This document shows, piece by piece, positions 1 to 9,215 of a stretch of DNA of 64,000 nucleotides (position 1 is its first letter; every line of letters starts with the position of its first letter). Below the pieces are notes generated by a model that was not told where the DNA came from, did not search any database, and was given only the letters and a program-made list of their open reading frames with translations. Source of the DNA: an uncultured Opitutales bacterium (GTDB lineage: Bacteria > Verrucomicrobiota > Verrucomicrobiia > Opitutales > Coraliomargaritaceae); NCBI GenBank assembly GCA_937775295.1, contig CALKBZ010000003.1:124001-188000 (forward strand). Reading direction: 5' to 3'. The position numbers and the translations under genes were made by a program.

Positions 1-1047
1 ATCGCAAAAGTCTGCTTCGTGGATACGCAAGATCGAACGCTTGGTTAGAAAGGTGTCGCCGAGGTAACTGAAAAATTCGCCGGCGGCTGAAATTGCATTG
101 TCCACCGCATCGTGATCCCATTTTTGACCGTGCTTGCGGAGGATGCCGCGATTGGTACGCGGGTTGTAAATACGTCTAAGTGCGCGATCGACAGAGTAGG
201 AGCTGGCATGGATGCCGAAGTGATCGGTGGCGATAGCGGGGATGCGATGTGCTTCGTCGAGCACGACAAAGTCGTCGGGCAAGAGGATGCCGCGGGCGTC
301 GCCTTTTGGGGGCATGCCGGCATTGATTAGGGAAAAAAGCAGGCTGTGGTTGACGATTACGCAGTTGGAAGTGAGTAGTTTTTTACGTGCGCGTTGATAG
401 AAACAAGTCGCTGGATCGCAGTTTTTCTTGGAGCAGGAGGAGCTCTCGGCGTTGACGATATCCCACACATCGGGGAGCGGGGCGGGGGAGAGTTCCTGCA
501 CGATGCCGTTGTTGCTGGTGGCTGACCATTTGGCGAGGCGGATGAGTTCGGCCCTACCCTCGTCTGCGAGCAATTCGGTCTGTTTAGAGGATTGCGCGTC
601 TTTGATCGCGTTGCTCAGACGCGTGGTGCAGCAGTAGTTGCCTCTGCCGACCATGAGTGCGGTCTTGAAGGTGGCGTAGCGCTTGAGCTCGGGGACGGCA
701 TTGAATAGTTGACGGCAGATTTTGAGGTCTTTGCTGCGAATCTGTTCTTGCAGTGTGATGGTATGGCTGGAGACGACCAGTGGGCGCTCGCTGTCGATCG
801 AGTGAATGAGTCCGGGGATCAAATACGCGAGGCTCTTGCCAACGCCGGTGCCAGCTTCAAATAGTAGTGGTTTGTTGGTCTCCAGTGACTGCGCGGTGCT
901 GAGCGCCATGGCTGCTTGTTGTGGGCGGTGGTCCAGTTGCAGGACGGTTTGCAAGCTGCCGCCTTGTTTAAAAATTGAGTCAACGAGCGTGACGAGGTAG
1001 CCCGGTTTTACGGGGCTACCTCCTGCGTTTTCGATCAGTCCAATCAT
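1..1047 (-). CDS. DinG-family ATP-dependent DNA helicase (N-terminal part, cut by window edge)
   Basis: Reading from an ATG at 1047 leftwards there is an open frame that runs off the window. It contains a Walker A motif GTGVGKS about residue 65, a cluster of cysteines (NYCC, then SCSKKNC and ATC) that fits the 4Fe-4S ligands of the XPD/DinG family, and a DEAH box in the phrase VLDEAHRI. These order as in DinG-type superfamily 2 helicases, which unwind DNA with an iron-sulfur domain inserted in the first motor domain. The C-terminal motor domain lies outside the window. The gene follows ispD by 16 bp on the same strand and is probably cotranscribed with it. Family assignment is firm; the exact substrate is unknown. 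Confidence 0.88.
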   Translation of the reverse strand, partial: MIGLIENAGGSPVKPGYLVTLVDSIFKQGGSLQTVLQLDHRPQQAAMALSTAQSLETNKPLLFEAGTGVGKSLAYLIPGLIHSIDSERPLVVSSHTITLQEQIRSKDLKICRQLFNAVPELKRYATFKTALMVGRGNYCCTTRLSNAIKDAQSSKQTELLADEGRAELIRLAKWSATSNNGIVQELSPAPLPDVWDIVNAESSSCSKKNCDPATCFYQRARKKLLTSNCVIVNHSLLFSLINAGMPPKGDARGILLPDDFVVLDEAHRIPAIATDHFGIHASSYSVDRALRRIYNPRTNRGILRKHGQKWDHDAVDNAISAAGEFFSYLGDTFLTKRSILRIHEADFCD

Positions 1048-1063
1048 TAGTTTTAGAGCCCGA

Positions 1064-1798
1064 CTAGTGCTGGAGCAGCCAAGCGGCGTAGCTTAGGTCC
1101 TTTGGGGTGGTGATCTTTAGGTTGGGTGCGTGGTTGGGCACGATGGTGGTGTGCAGTCCAATGCTGGCCGCCGCAGAGGTGTCGTCGGTAATACCTAGAC
1201 CAGAATTATGCACGTGTTGATAGGCTTTGAGTATGTCGGGCAGAGCGAACGCTTGTGGTGTCTCCATCGCCCAGAGGCGGGAGCGGTCGAGATCTTCGAG
1301 CTCGGTTTGTGTGAGTTGTTCTGGATTGGGGATGCGTTTGATCGTATCGGTCACGGTGTGAGCTAGTACGGCGGCGCGGTCGCGCAGCACTGCGGTGTGG
1401 AGCGCTTGTATGGAATCGGTAGATACGAGTGGGCGCGCACTGTCGTGGATGAAGACGTGGGTGCAGGTCTCTGACTGGATGCGCAGTGCGTTATAAACGG
1501 AGTCTTGCCGTTTGTCGCCGCCGAGCGCCCAGTCGAGGGGCGTGCCTTGCAGGTCGATTTGGCGTAGGGCGTCTTCGAGCTCTGTTTTTTGCGCGTCGTC
1601 GCGGTAAACGATGGTGAAGTGGTTGATGCATCCGCTGGCCAAGAAGGCGCGAATACTGTGGCAGAGCACGGGCAGGCCATTGAGCGGTGCGAGTGTTTTA
1701 TCCGCAACCGTACCTTGCATGCGCGAGCCGCTACCAGCCGCAAGAATGATTGCGCTGGTGGGGAAGTTGTGAGCTGAGGGCTGAGGACTGAGATTCAT
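1064..1798 (-). CDS. ispD: 2-C-methyl-D-erythritol 4-phosphate cytidylyltransferase
   Basis: IspD transfers CMP from CTP to methylerythritol phosphate in the non-mevalonate isoprenoid pathway. The N-terminal nucleotide-binding motif AAGSGSRM is present, followed by HDSARPLV and, near the C-terminus, a typical LKITTPKDL. I place the start at the ATG at 1798, which gives about 244 residues and leaves a short leader before SAIILAAG; an in-frame ATG at 1834 would add 12 unlikely residues. ispE, the next step but one in the pathway (IspD makes the substrate of IspE), lies 900 bp away on the other strand, so two isoprenoid genes cluster here around pyrF. Confidence 0.93.
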   Translation of the reverse strand: MNLSPQPSAHNFPTSAIILAAGSGSRMQGTVADKTLAPLNGLPVLCHSIRAFLASGCINHFTIVYRDDAQKTELEDALRQIDLQGTPLDWALGGDKRQDSVYNALRIQSETCTHVFIHDSARPLVSTDSIQALHTAVLRDRAAVLAHTVTDTIKRIPNPEQLTQTELEDLDRSRLWAMETPQAFALPDILKAYQHVHNSGLGITDDTSAAASIGLHTTIVPNHAPNLKITTPKDLSYAAWLLQH

Positions 1799-1920
1799 GC
1801 GTTTTGTAATTGAGTCAGGGCGAATCGCCCACACTCCTTTAGATTTAGCGTCTTGGTAGTCTTGATCTTTTAATCGGTAGCAACGGCGGCGCGTTGTCCT
1901 CCACTAAAAAGCAGTTCTTT

Positions 1921-2628
1921 TTACACTTCGCTCAGCTCCGCGCGGATCGCCGCAGCGGCAGCGGCGGGATCGTCGGCTTTGAGGATCGGGCGGCCGACGA
2001 CGATGTAGTTGGAGCCGGCAGCGGCAGCGGCGTGAGGTGTCATAATGCGTTTTTGTTCGTCGGCTGAGCTACCTTTAGGTCTGATTCCAGGGGTGACGAT
2101 GATTGGCTCGTAGCCGAAGCGTGCGCGCAGGGGGGCGAGTTCCAGCGAGGAACAGACGAGACCCTGAATTCCTGCGTTGAGGCTGAGGCTAGCCAAGTGC
2201 TTGACCTGAGCTTCGGTGGTGGCGTGTACATTGAGGCTACGTAGTTGGGGTTCGTCCATCGAAGTGAGAACGGTGACGGCGAGCAGATTAAGATTTGGAG
2301 AGTAGTCGGCGCGGGCTTTGTTTGCCCATTCTAGCATTTCGCCGCCGCCGGAGGCGTGCAGGGTGAGCAGCTCGACGGGTAGCTTGGAAATACTTTGAAC
2401 CGCCTTGGCGACGGTATTTGGAATGTCAAAGAGTTTTAGGTCAAGAAATACCTTATAGCCGCGATCAGCAATTTCGCGAACGAAGTCGGGCCCGTAAGCG
2501 GTAAATAATTGAAGGCCTACTTTGACCCACTCGAGAGAATCGCCAATGCGGTCGAGCATGGCGAAGGCTTCTTCGCGGGTTTCGAGGTCGAGGGCGAGTA
2601 TGAGTTTACAGGGATTCTGGTCAGGCAT
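1921..2628 (-). CDS. pyrF: Orotidine 5'-phosphate decarboxylase
   Basis: Makes UMP from OMP, the last step of de novo pyrimidine synthesis. The catalytic D-K-x-x-D signature is visible in DLKLFDIPNTV, and the C-terminal phosphate-binding stretch VTPGIRP and IVVGRPI match type I PyrF. The open frame extends upstream to 2976 but that part overlaps ispE in antisense and does not look like a conserved protein; the ATG at 2628 gives 235 residues, the usual length, beginning KLILALD after a few residues. Divergent from ispE across about 90 bp, which probably holds both promoters. Confidence 0.95.
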   Translation of the reverse strand: MPDQNPCKLILALDLETREEAFAMLDRIGDSLEWVKVGLQLFTAYGPDFVREIADRGYKVFLDLKLFDIPNTVAKAVQSISKLPVELLTLHASGGGEMLEWANKARADYSPNLNLLAVTVLTSMDEPQLRSLNVHATTEAQVKHLASLSLNAGIQGLVCSSLELAPLRARFGYEPIIVTPGIRPKGSSADEQKRIMTPHAAAAAGSNYIVVGRPILKADDPAAAAAAIRAELSEV

Positions 2629-2720
2629 TTTAAAAGACTGATAAGCAGATTTGCTTGAGGCAATTTGTAAAAGCACGATTTTTCCTCGGCGGCGAACGAA
2701 AGTAGCTTCATTAATGGAGC

Positions 2721-3623
2721 ATGCCAATCCAAATGAACAGTTCTCCCAGTGAATTGACTCTGCCTTCGCCGGCCAAGGTGAATTTGATGCTATCTGTACA
2801 TGGTCGGCGTGCGGATGGCTTTCATGAGCTGACATCAATGGTAGTGGCTTTGGGATTTGGCGACACGTTGACGCTTCGGCCGGGTAGCTCGAGGGATGTG
2901 CTGCGTTGCTCGGATCCGGCGGTGCCGTTGGGACCAGAAAACTTGGTGTTAAAAGCGGCTGCGGCGTTTCGTTCACGTTTAGGGCGTGCGGCGTATTTTG
3001 AGTTTGATTTGGAGAAGCGCATACCGATGGGTGCTGGTCTTGGCGGCGGCAGCAGTAATGCGGCGGTGGCGCTGTGTGGGATGAATCAACTTTCGGGTGA
3101 GCCGTTTACCAATTCGGTGTTGTGCGAGTTGGCTGCTGAGCTGGGTTCGGACTGCCCGTTTTTCATTGAAGGTCAGGCTGCGTGGATGAGCGGACGTGGC
3201 GAAGTGATCGAGCCTTTGGCGGCTGAAGTTGCTGAGCGATTAAGCGGTACGCGAGTGGTGTTGTTTCGTCCTGATTTTGGTGTCGAGACGGCGAGTGCCT
3301 ATGGCCGTTTAGCGGCAGGTGCCCCAGGCAGTTATGAGCGCGAAGCTGCGGCCGTAGCGCGACTGAATTATTTTATCGAAAGAGGCACGTTGGGCGACCT
3401 ACTGTTTAATTCATTCGAGGGTCCAGTCGGCAGTAAATATCTGGCTATTCCGGCTTTGTTGTCGCAACTGCGGGCAGCAGGTGTGGAGTGTTTAATGAGT
3501 GGCAGTGGCAGTTGTTGCTTCGCTTTATTGGAAAAAAACGGTGCTGATGTTGGTCAAATTGAAGGAATTGTTCGAGATGCATGGGGTGAGGCGGTGTTTT
3601 GGGTTGAAACTTCAATTTGTTGA
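2721..3623 (+). CDS. ispE: 4-diphosphocytidyl-2-C-methyl-D-erythritol kinase
   Basis: GHMP-family kinase of the non-mevalonate isoprenoid pathway; phosphorylates the CDP-methylerythritol made after IspD. The N-terminal SPAKVNLMLSV and the glycine-rich ATP-binding motif PMGAGLGGGSSNAA are characteristic, as is the C-terminal MSGSGSCCFAL loop. 300 residues from the ATG at 2721; the ATG at 2733 is an equally reasonable start. The gene is divergent from pyrF and 59 bp upstream of ptsI. Confidence 0.95.
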   Translation: MPIQMNSSPSELTLPSPAKVNLMLSVHGRRADGFHELTSMVVALGFGDTLTLRPGSSRDVLRCSDPAVPLGPENLVLKAAAAFRSRLGRAAYFEFDLEKRIPMGAGLGGGSSNAAVALCGMNQLSGEPFTNSVLCELAAELGSDCPFFIEGQAAWMSGRGEVIEPLAAEVAERLSGTRVVLFRPDFGVETASAYGRLAAGAPGSYEREAAAVARLNYFIERGTLGDLLFNSFEGPVGSKYLAIPALLSQLRAAGVECLMSGSGSCCFALLEKNGADVGQIEGIVRDAWGEAVFWVETSIC

Positions 3624-3682
3624 GTTAGGGATATAAACGTTAGCATTCTAAATTCTCTTTAACGCGATCATCGATAAAACTA

Positions 3683-5440
3683 GTGTCCGAAAAAAAATCC
3701 AAAGAAGAAATCATCCTTAAGGGCATTGCTGCGTCTCCTGGAGTTGCGCACGGAACTGCGCTTTTGTATCTTCAAAAGGTATTAGACGTGCCTAGTTACG
3801 ATCTGCGACCGGAAGCCATCGATGCTGAGATCGAGCGCTTCGATCAGGCGATTTTGCAGACGCGTAAAGAGATCACGGCGGTACGCCATAAAGTAGCCGC
3901 TTCGTTGGGCGAAGGTGAAGCGCGAATTTTTGATGCACATTTGATGGTGCTCGAGGATGGCGCATTGCTGGACGAGGTGAACTCGGAGCTGCGATCAACG
4001 AATAAGAATGTCGAGAGTTGTTATCATCAAATCGCGGAGCGTTATATTTCTTTCTTCAGCTCGATGGAAGATGAGTATTTGAAGGAACGTGTGACTGATA
4101 TTCGAGATGTGTCACGGCGTTTGCTGCAGAACTTAATTGGCATGAATAAGTCCAACCTCGGGGAATTGGCGGCGCATAGCATTATCGTCTCCGAAGATAT
4201 TACGCCATCTGATACTGCGGATATGGATCGTAGTAAGTTGCTTGGTTTTATCACGGATGCGGGCGGACAAACCAGTCACTCGGTGATCATGGCACGTTCG
4301 ATGCGGATTCCGGCGGTGGTTGGGCTACATAATGCGACAAAGGCGATTCAGAGTGGCGATCAGATTTTAGTGGATGGATATGATGGTATCGTAGTGATCA
4401 ACCCGTCCGAGGAACGTCTGTTTAGGTATGGCAAGCGCGCCAGTGAACGTCGCAAGCTGGATGAGATTTATATTTCGGCCATTTCCGAGCCTAGCGAGAC
4501 TAAGGATGGTTCGCCGATTGGGCTGATGTCTAACATCGAGGGGGCTCATGAGATGGAGCAGGTCGTTGCGATGCGTTCAGGCGGGGTCGGGCTATTCCGT
4601 ACCGAAGGTATATTCCTGAGGCATCATGGCTACCCGCCGGAATCTGTACAGTACGACGAGTATGCGGCAGTCGTAGCAGCTGCCGGTGATGAGCCAGTGA
4701 TTATTCGCACCTTGGATATCGGTGGCGATAAGACTTTAGGGGATGGCGGCCCGCAGGAGGATAACTCTTTTATGGGTTTTCGGGCGATTCGTTTTTGCCT
4801 TGTGAACCAAGATACCTTCAAGACTCAACTGCGAGCGATTCTTCGGGCCAGCGCCAAGGGCAACGTTAAGATCATGTATCCGATGATCAGTGGTGTGGCT
4901 GAGCTGCGACGCGCGAATCAAATCTTAGAGGAAGTTAAGGTCGATCTTCGCGCTGAGAGTCTGGCATTTAATGAAGGAATCGAAGTCGGAGCCATGGTGG
5001 AAATTCCTAGTGCGGCTGCGATTATTGATCTGTTGGCTGAGGAGGCAGATTTCTTTAGTATCGGTACGAATGATTTGATCCAATACCTAATAGCGGTGGA
5101 TCGTCTAAACGATCTTGTCGCGCATTTATATGAGCCAGCGCACCCAGCGGTGCTGCGCACGCTGAAGCTGATTATCGATGAGGCCAATCGTTTGGGTAAG
5201 CACGTGAGTGTGTGTGGCGAGATCGCCGGTGATCCAATCTATGCAATTTTACTAATGGGAATGGGGGCGACCTCGCTGAGCCTGACTTCGTCGATGTTGC
5301 CAGAAGTGAAGTATTGTATACGTAACGTGAAGATCGCGGATGCGCGTGCGTTGGTTGAGGAAGTGTTGCAAATTAATGATCCGGTTGCCGTGGTTCGGCG
5401 CTTAGAAGACTTTCGAGTTGAGACAATCGGTAAGCGATAG
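3683..5440 (+). CDS. ptsI: Phosphoenolpyruvate-protein phosphotransferase (PTS Enzyme I)
   Basis: Enzyme I takes phosphate from phosphoenolpyruvate and passes it to HPr. 585 residues, the normal length. The phosphohistidine motif GGQTSHSVIMAR puts the active His at about residue 199; the PEP-binding domain has GLFRTEG, DIGGDK, the FFSIGTNDLIQY block and the HVSVCGEIAGD motif with its catalytic Cys. The start is a GTG at 3683, since no ATG precedes the conserved start (IILKGIAASPGVA). No HPr gene or sugar-transport EIIC is in the window, but an EIIA domain is found fused to a cyclase at 20149-21507, so this EI may feed a regulatory rather than a transport PTS. Confidence 0.96.
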   Translation: MSEKKSKEEIILKGIAASPGVAHGTALLYLQKVLDVPSYDLRPEAIDAEIERFDQAILQTRKEITAVRHKVAASLGEGEARIFDAHLMVLEDGALLDEVNSELRSTNKNVESCYHQIAERYISFFSSMEDEYLKERVTDIRDVSRRLLQNLIGMNKSNLGELAAHSIIVSEDITPSDTADMDRSKLLGFITDAGGQTSHSVIMARSMRIPAVVGLHNATKAIQSGDQILVDGYDGIVVINPSEERLFRYGKRASERRKLDEIYISAISEPSETKDGSPIGLMSNIEGAHEMEQVVAMRSGGVGLFRTEGIFLRHHGYPPESVQYDEYAAVVAAAGDEPVIIRTLDIGGDKTLGDGGPQEDNSFMGFRAIRFCLVNQDTFKTQLRAILRASAKGNVKIMYPMISGVAELRRANQILEEVKVDLRAESLAFNEGIEVGAMVEIPSAAAIIDLLAEEADFFSIGTNDLIQYLIAVDRLNDLVAHLYEPAHPAVLRTLKLIIDEANRLGKHVSVCGEIAGDPIYAILLMGMGATSLSLTSSMLPEVKYCIRNVKIADARALVEEVLQINDPVAVVRRLEDFRVETIGKR

Positions 5441-5515
5441 GCGCAACGTCGCGTGCCTTTTTGTTTAAAAATAAAAGAGCATTGCCTCTAAGTGTGCCGT
5501 CCCTTTTCTGTTGGG

Positions 5516-6487
5516 ATGAATATAGTTGTGTTAGATGCTGGGACTTTGGCTTTAGATGATGCTGTGTGGTCGGCACTTGGTAAACTCGGTGATGTACAGC
5601 TCTATGTCTCCACATCGTCAGACGCGGAGACTATTATCCAACGTATCCGCGAGGCGGAGGTGGTCTTTACCAACAAGGTGCCACTTTCGGCAGAAGTGTT
5701 GGAAGCTGCGGTCAGCTTGAAGTTTATCGGTGTGCTGGCCACTGGGTATAATGTGGTTGATGTCGCGGCTGCTGAGCGGCTCGGGCAAACCCTCTGTAAT
5801 GTTCCAGCTTATGGGGTGGCGACGACTGCGCAGCACGCAGTCGCTCTGATTCTAGAGTTGTGTAACCACGTTGGTCAGCACAGCGCATCTGTACATGTGG
5901 GCGATTGGGTGCGCAGTGAACTTTTTTCTTATTGGAAGCAGGCGCCGCGCGAGCTGGCTGCGATGACTATTGGAATCGTTGGTTTCGGCACGATCGGTCG
6001 CCGTGTAGCCGCAGCGGTGAATGCAATGGGTGCGCGGGTGCTCGCTTCGGCGCGCACCGAACGTGATACGCCGGATTATGATGGGTTTGAATGGGCCTCG
6101 AACGACGTGATCTTTGAGCGAGCTGATCTAGTGAGTTTACATTGTCCTGAAACGTCGCAGACAAGTGGTTTTGTAAATGCTGCTTTGCTGGCGACAATGA
6201 AGCGAGGGGCATTATTGGTTAATGCCGCTCGGGGAGGACTCGTTTGCGAAGTTTCCCTAGAGGCGGCTTTGCGTAGTGGCGCTCTGGGCGGTGCTGCGGT
6301 CGATGTGCTATGTAACGAGCCGATGGCTGCCGACTGCCCGCTGTTGGGTGCGCCAAATTGTTTTATAACGCCGCACATTGCTTGGGCGAGTGAGCCCGCG
6401 CGCCGCCGTTTATTCGACACATCGGTGGATAACTTGCAGCGATTTATTGCAGGGCATCCTGTGAATGTCGTGCAGAATAATACCTAA
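5516..6487 (+). CDS. D-isomer-specific 2-hydroxyacid dehydrogenase (glycerate-dehydrogenase-like)
   Basis: NAD-dependent reduction or oxidation of a 2-hydroxyacid. Two-part fold: catalytic N-terminal part, then a Rossmann motif GIVGFGTIGRRV, the VNAARGGLV segment carrying the catalytic Arg, a Glu in the NEP segment, and the catalytic His in ITPHIAWAS. I choose the ATG at 5516 (323 residues), which starts directly with NIVVLDAGTL, instead of the upstream ATG at 5492. Overall layout resembles glycerate or hydroxypyruvate reductases, but the substrate cannot be fixed from sequence. Stands alone, 75 bp after ptsI. Confidence 0.88.
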   Translation: MNIVVLDAGTLALDDAVWSALGKLGDVQLYVSTSSDAETIIQRIREAEVVFTNKVPLSAEVLEAAVSLKFIGVLATGYNVVDVAAAERLGQTLCNVPAYGVATTAQHAVALILELCNHVGQHSASVHVGDWVRSELFSYWKQAPRELAAMTIGIVGFGTIGRRVAAAVNAMGARVLASARTERDTPDYDGFEWASNDVIFERADLVSLHCPETSQTSGFVNAALLATMKRGALLVNAARGGLVCEVSLEAALRSGALGGAAVDVLCNEPMAADCPLLGAPNCFITPHIAWASEPARRRLFDTSVDNLQRFIAGHPVNVVQNNT

Positions 6488-6737
6488 TTTCGAAGTGAAA
6501 GGGGCGGCGGTTCACTTCTCTGGGTAGTGGCTTTGCACATAATGGAACTTAGTGGGTATATGTATCATAGAGCAATAAATGTAGTATCTTCAGCCAATAA
6601 GTTGGTATCTTAAGACAATAATTTTGATTAGTTTGATGTAATTATAAATCTAATTTTGCATCTTTATATTTCTTTTTTGAATCAGTTAAACTGATAAATG
6701 GTGGTGATTCCTGCTTATGGTGCCACTTTTTCTCACT
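6488..6737. other. AT-rich intergenic stretch before the glycosyltransferase pseudogene
   Basis: About 250 bp, clearly more AT-rich than its surroundings (for example 6590-6690). No open frame, RNA gene or strong terminator is seen. It directly precedes a decayed gene and may be part of the same imported or decaying segment. Confidence 0.5.
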
Positions 6738-7984
6738 GTGGAAATTCTAATTTTAACAGCTTTATATCCACCACAAAGCTCGTATGGACATGATGATCGT
6801 TGCCGACAAGTGGTGGGTGCCTTGTCGAAGCGTGGCTATCAGTTGCAGGTGTTGACCTCAAATCACCGGGCGCCACCGATGGGAGTTCTAGGGGAGAAGG
6901 GAGTGTACCGCCAGTTGCAGTTGCATGATGCTAAAGACATTGAATGCAACTTAGATGTCTCATACTCGGCGACTTACAAGCAAGAGCGGACGCATCTTTA
7001 GGCCTTGTATGACCGGCTGAATCGCTTTCTGCCTGATGTCGTCTATGTGTGGAATATGCATGGTGTGTCGAAGTCGCTGTTGTTGAGCCTTCAGGATCAT
7101 GGCACTCCGATCGTCTATGACTTGCACCGTAATTGGTTGAGTCCGCATGTCTTTGAGTTAGACCCAAGTGATTTACTTGGTGGCAACGCAACCAGAGCCT
7201 ACGTTCGAAGTGCTATCAGTTCTTTTTGCGATTGATCGGATCGGCGCGGCGAAGCTTGCGGCACTTCCCGGTGGAGACAGTCGCCGACCTGGATCTATCA
7301 AATGCATCGATCTGTAGTGAGAGCTTGCGCGATGATCTGGTGGCTGGCGGCTTGGCTATAGCAGCTTCACTGCCGGTGGTGTATCCTGCTGTGGATGCCA
7401 CTCACATGCTTTTTAAATTTTCTTATCAGCCCGCTCGCAAGTTCATGTGAGCTGGGAGTTTGAATGCATCAAAAGCCCCTGGGGTCGCGTTAAGGGCAAC
7501 TATTATCTTAAAGGAGCGTGGTATCGACGTCTCGCTGAACTTTTATGGCATGGGAAAGCCGACTGAGCGCCGAGCGATGCGTAACTTAATTGATGCCTCG
7601 GGCTTGGGCGATTCAGTGCGAATGCTGGGGGTTCGCCCAGGAGAGCTGATTTCGAAATATTCGGAGTATGATGCCTTACTCTTTACTAGTTGCTGCAATG
7701 ACCCATTTCCAATCACTCCACTGGAGGCGATGGTCTCAGGATTGCCGGTTATTCTTGCTCGGGATGGTGGCATCGAGGAAATCACCGAAGATGGTGAGAC
7801 CGCGCTGCTGTATGACGCGGGCGATGCCGAGGCATTGGCAGATGCAATGGTGCGGATGATTGACCTCGAGGATGGCGGTCGCGCCATGGCGAAGAAATGT
7901 ATGGCAAATGTGCAAGCGCAGCATTCTCTCAACCCAGTCATACCTCAAATCGAAGCACTTCTGTCTGCTTCAATTAGCGCGTGA
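6738..7984 (+). pseudogene. Decayed family 4 glycosyltransferase
   Basis: A group 1/GT4 glycosyltransferase can be read across two frames. The N-terminal part starts at a GTG (6738) with EILILTALYPPQSSYGHDDRC, matching the YPP motif of these enzymes. An in-frame TAG (6999-7001) follows, then the same frame continues to a TGA at 7233. The frame shifts near the T-run at 7223-7227 (one extra T restores it), and the new frame runs to 7984 with one more TGA at 7448-7450. The C-terminal GT-B domain keeps FPITPLEAMVSGLPVI, the nucleotide-sugar E-x7-E region. Two stops plus a frameshift mean a pseudogene rather than one sequencing error. Original role, probably surface polysaccharide synthesis, is inferred. 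Confidence 0.85.
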
Positions 7985-8087
7985 ATCGAGTCTTGCTGTC
8001 GGTTTTATGGTGTTGTCGTGGGCTTGTTTAAAAATATCTCCTCAAACGGAGTGACTTTACGGGGCAACCTGTCGTAGAACATAGAGG

Positions 8088-9203
8088 ATGTCTTTGATTG
8101 ATCGATATGTTTTAAAGGAATGGGCGGTGGGCTTTGCACTGACACTTGGTGTGATTGTCGGCATCTTGATCCTTCAGAATATGTATGACAGCCTGCCGGA
8201 CCTCTTAGATATGGGAGCGAGTTTTGCTGAAGTGGTGTTTTATTACATGTTGGTATTGCCTACTTATTTGCCTTCGATTTTGCCTGTCGTATTTTTGGTG
8301 TCGCTGTTGTTTTCGCTCGGCACCTTGCATCGTAATAATGAGATTACTGCGATGCGTGCTTCTGGAGCAGGACTGTTTCGGATCAGTCGTTCGCTATGGT
8401 TGGCGGGATTTGCGCTCACCGGATTGCTGTTTTATCTAACAGCGTCAGTCGTGCCCTATTCGGTGGAGCGCGCGCGGACATTTTTCGACAATCTAGAATA
8501 TGCGACGGTACAGGAAGATGCTGCTGCGATTAAGCAGCAGGGCCTAGTTTATAATTTAGGCTTTGATAATCGTAAGGAAGGACGTCTGTGGTTCATGGAT
8601 CGTTTTAGTGAGCGCGCGTGGCTTGGCCTCGGTGTGAATGTGCACACGCGTGACCAGGATGGTCAGGAATTAAACCGAATTTCGGCTAGTGAGGCGTATT
8701 TTGATGATACGCAGGGGTATTGGGTGTTTCTCAATGGCCGTGAGCTTATACTTGATCCCGAGACGGGTGATCCGATGCGCACCATTGCTTTCAAGGAAAA
8801 GAGCTTTGAGGAGTTTTACGAAGATCCAAGTTTGATGCTGGCCCTGCATAAAAATCCGAAGGGGCTGTCGTTGTTTGAATTGCGCCGTATTATCGAGACT
8901 GTGCCGCCCGAAGAAAATCCTGTAGTGCGCGCGTATCTGGTGCGGTATTTTTCGCTATTAGCCGCGCCCTTTAGTTGCTTGGTCGTCGTTGGCTTAGCGG
9001 TGCCGTTTGCTGTCTCTGGGGTGCGGACCAATCCAATGATAGGGATTTCTAAGTGCATGGGCTATTTCCTGATCTTTTATGTATTGATTAGTGTTGCGAC
9101 GATCTTGGGGGATCGGCAGATAATTCCGGCACTGTTAGCAGCTTGGTTGCCGAACCTAGTCATGTTTGGAGCTGGAGCTTGGCTCTTTCGGCAAGCGCGC
9201 TAG
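8088..9203 (+). CDS. LptF/LptG-family permease of the lipopolysaccharide export system
   Basis: YjgP/YjgQ-family inner-membrane permease. In the Lpt machine two such permeases with the LptB ATPase extract LPS from the inner membrane. 371 residues: helices at about residues 13-33, 45-70 and 100-125, a long periplasmic beta-jellyroll section (about 130-265), then three C-terminal helices with ending WLPNLVMFGAGAWLF. The family hallmark start IDRYVLKEW is present. LptF and LptG cannot be told apart here. Consistent with lpxA and lpxB in the same window. The 100 bp upstream are non-coding. Confidence 0.9.
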   Translation: MSLIDRYVLKEWAVGFALTLGVIVGILILQNMYDSLPDLLDMGASFAEVVFYYMLVLPTYLPSILPVVFLVSLLFSLGTLHRNNEITAMRASGAGLFRISRSLWLAGFALTGLLFYLTASVVPYSVERARTFFDNLEYATVQEDAAAIKQQGLVYNLGFDNRKEGRLWFMDRFSERAWLGLGVNVHTRDQDGQELNRISASEAYFDDTQGYWVFLNGRELILDPETGDPMRTIAFKEKSFEEFYEDPSLMLALHKNPKGLSLFELRRIIETVPPEENPVVRAYLVRYFSLLAAPFSCLVVVGLAVPFAVSGVRTNPMIGISKCMGYFLIFYVLISVATILGDRQIIPALLAAWLPNLVMFGAGAWLFRQAR

Positions 9204-9215
9204 TTTTTAGTATTT

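Noticed and set aside
2629-2976. Longer pyrF with 116 extra residues
   Set aside because: The extension overlaps ispE antisense and has no conserved text; PyrF length fits the ATG at 2628.
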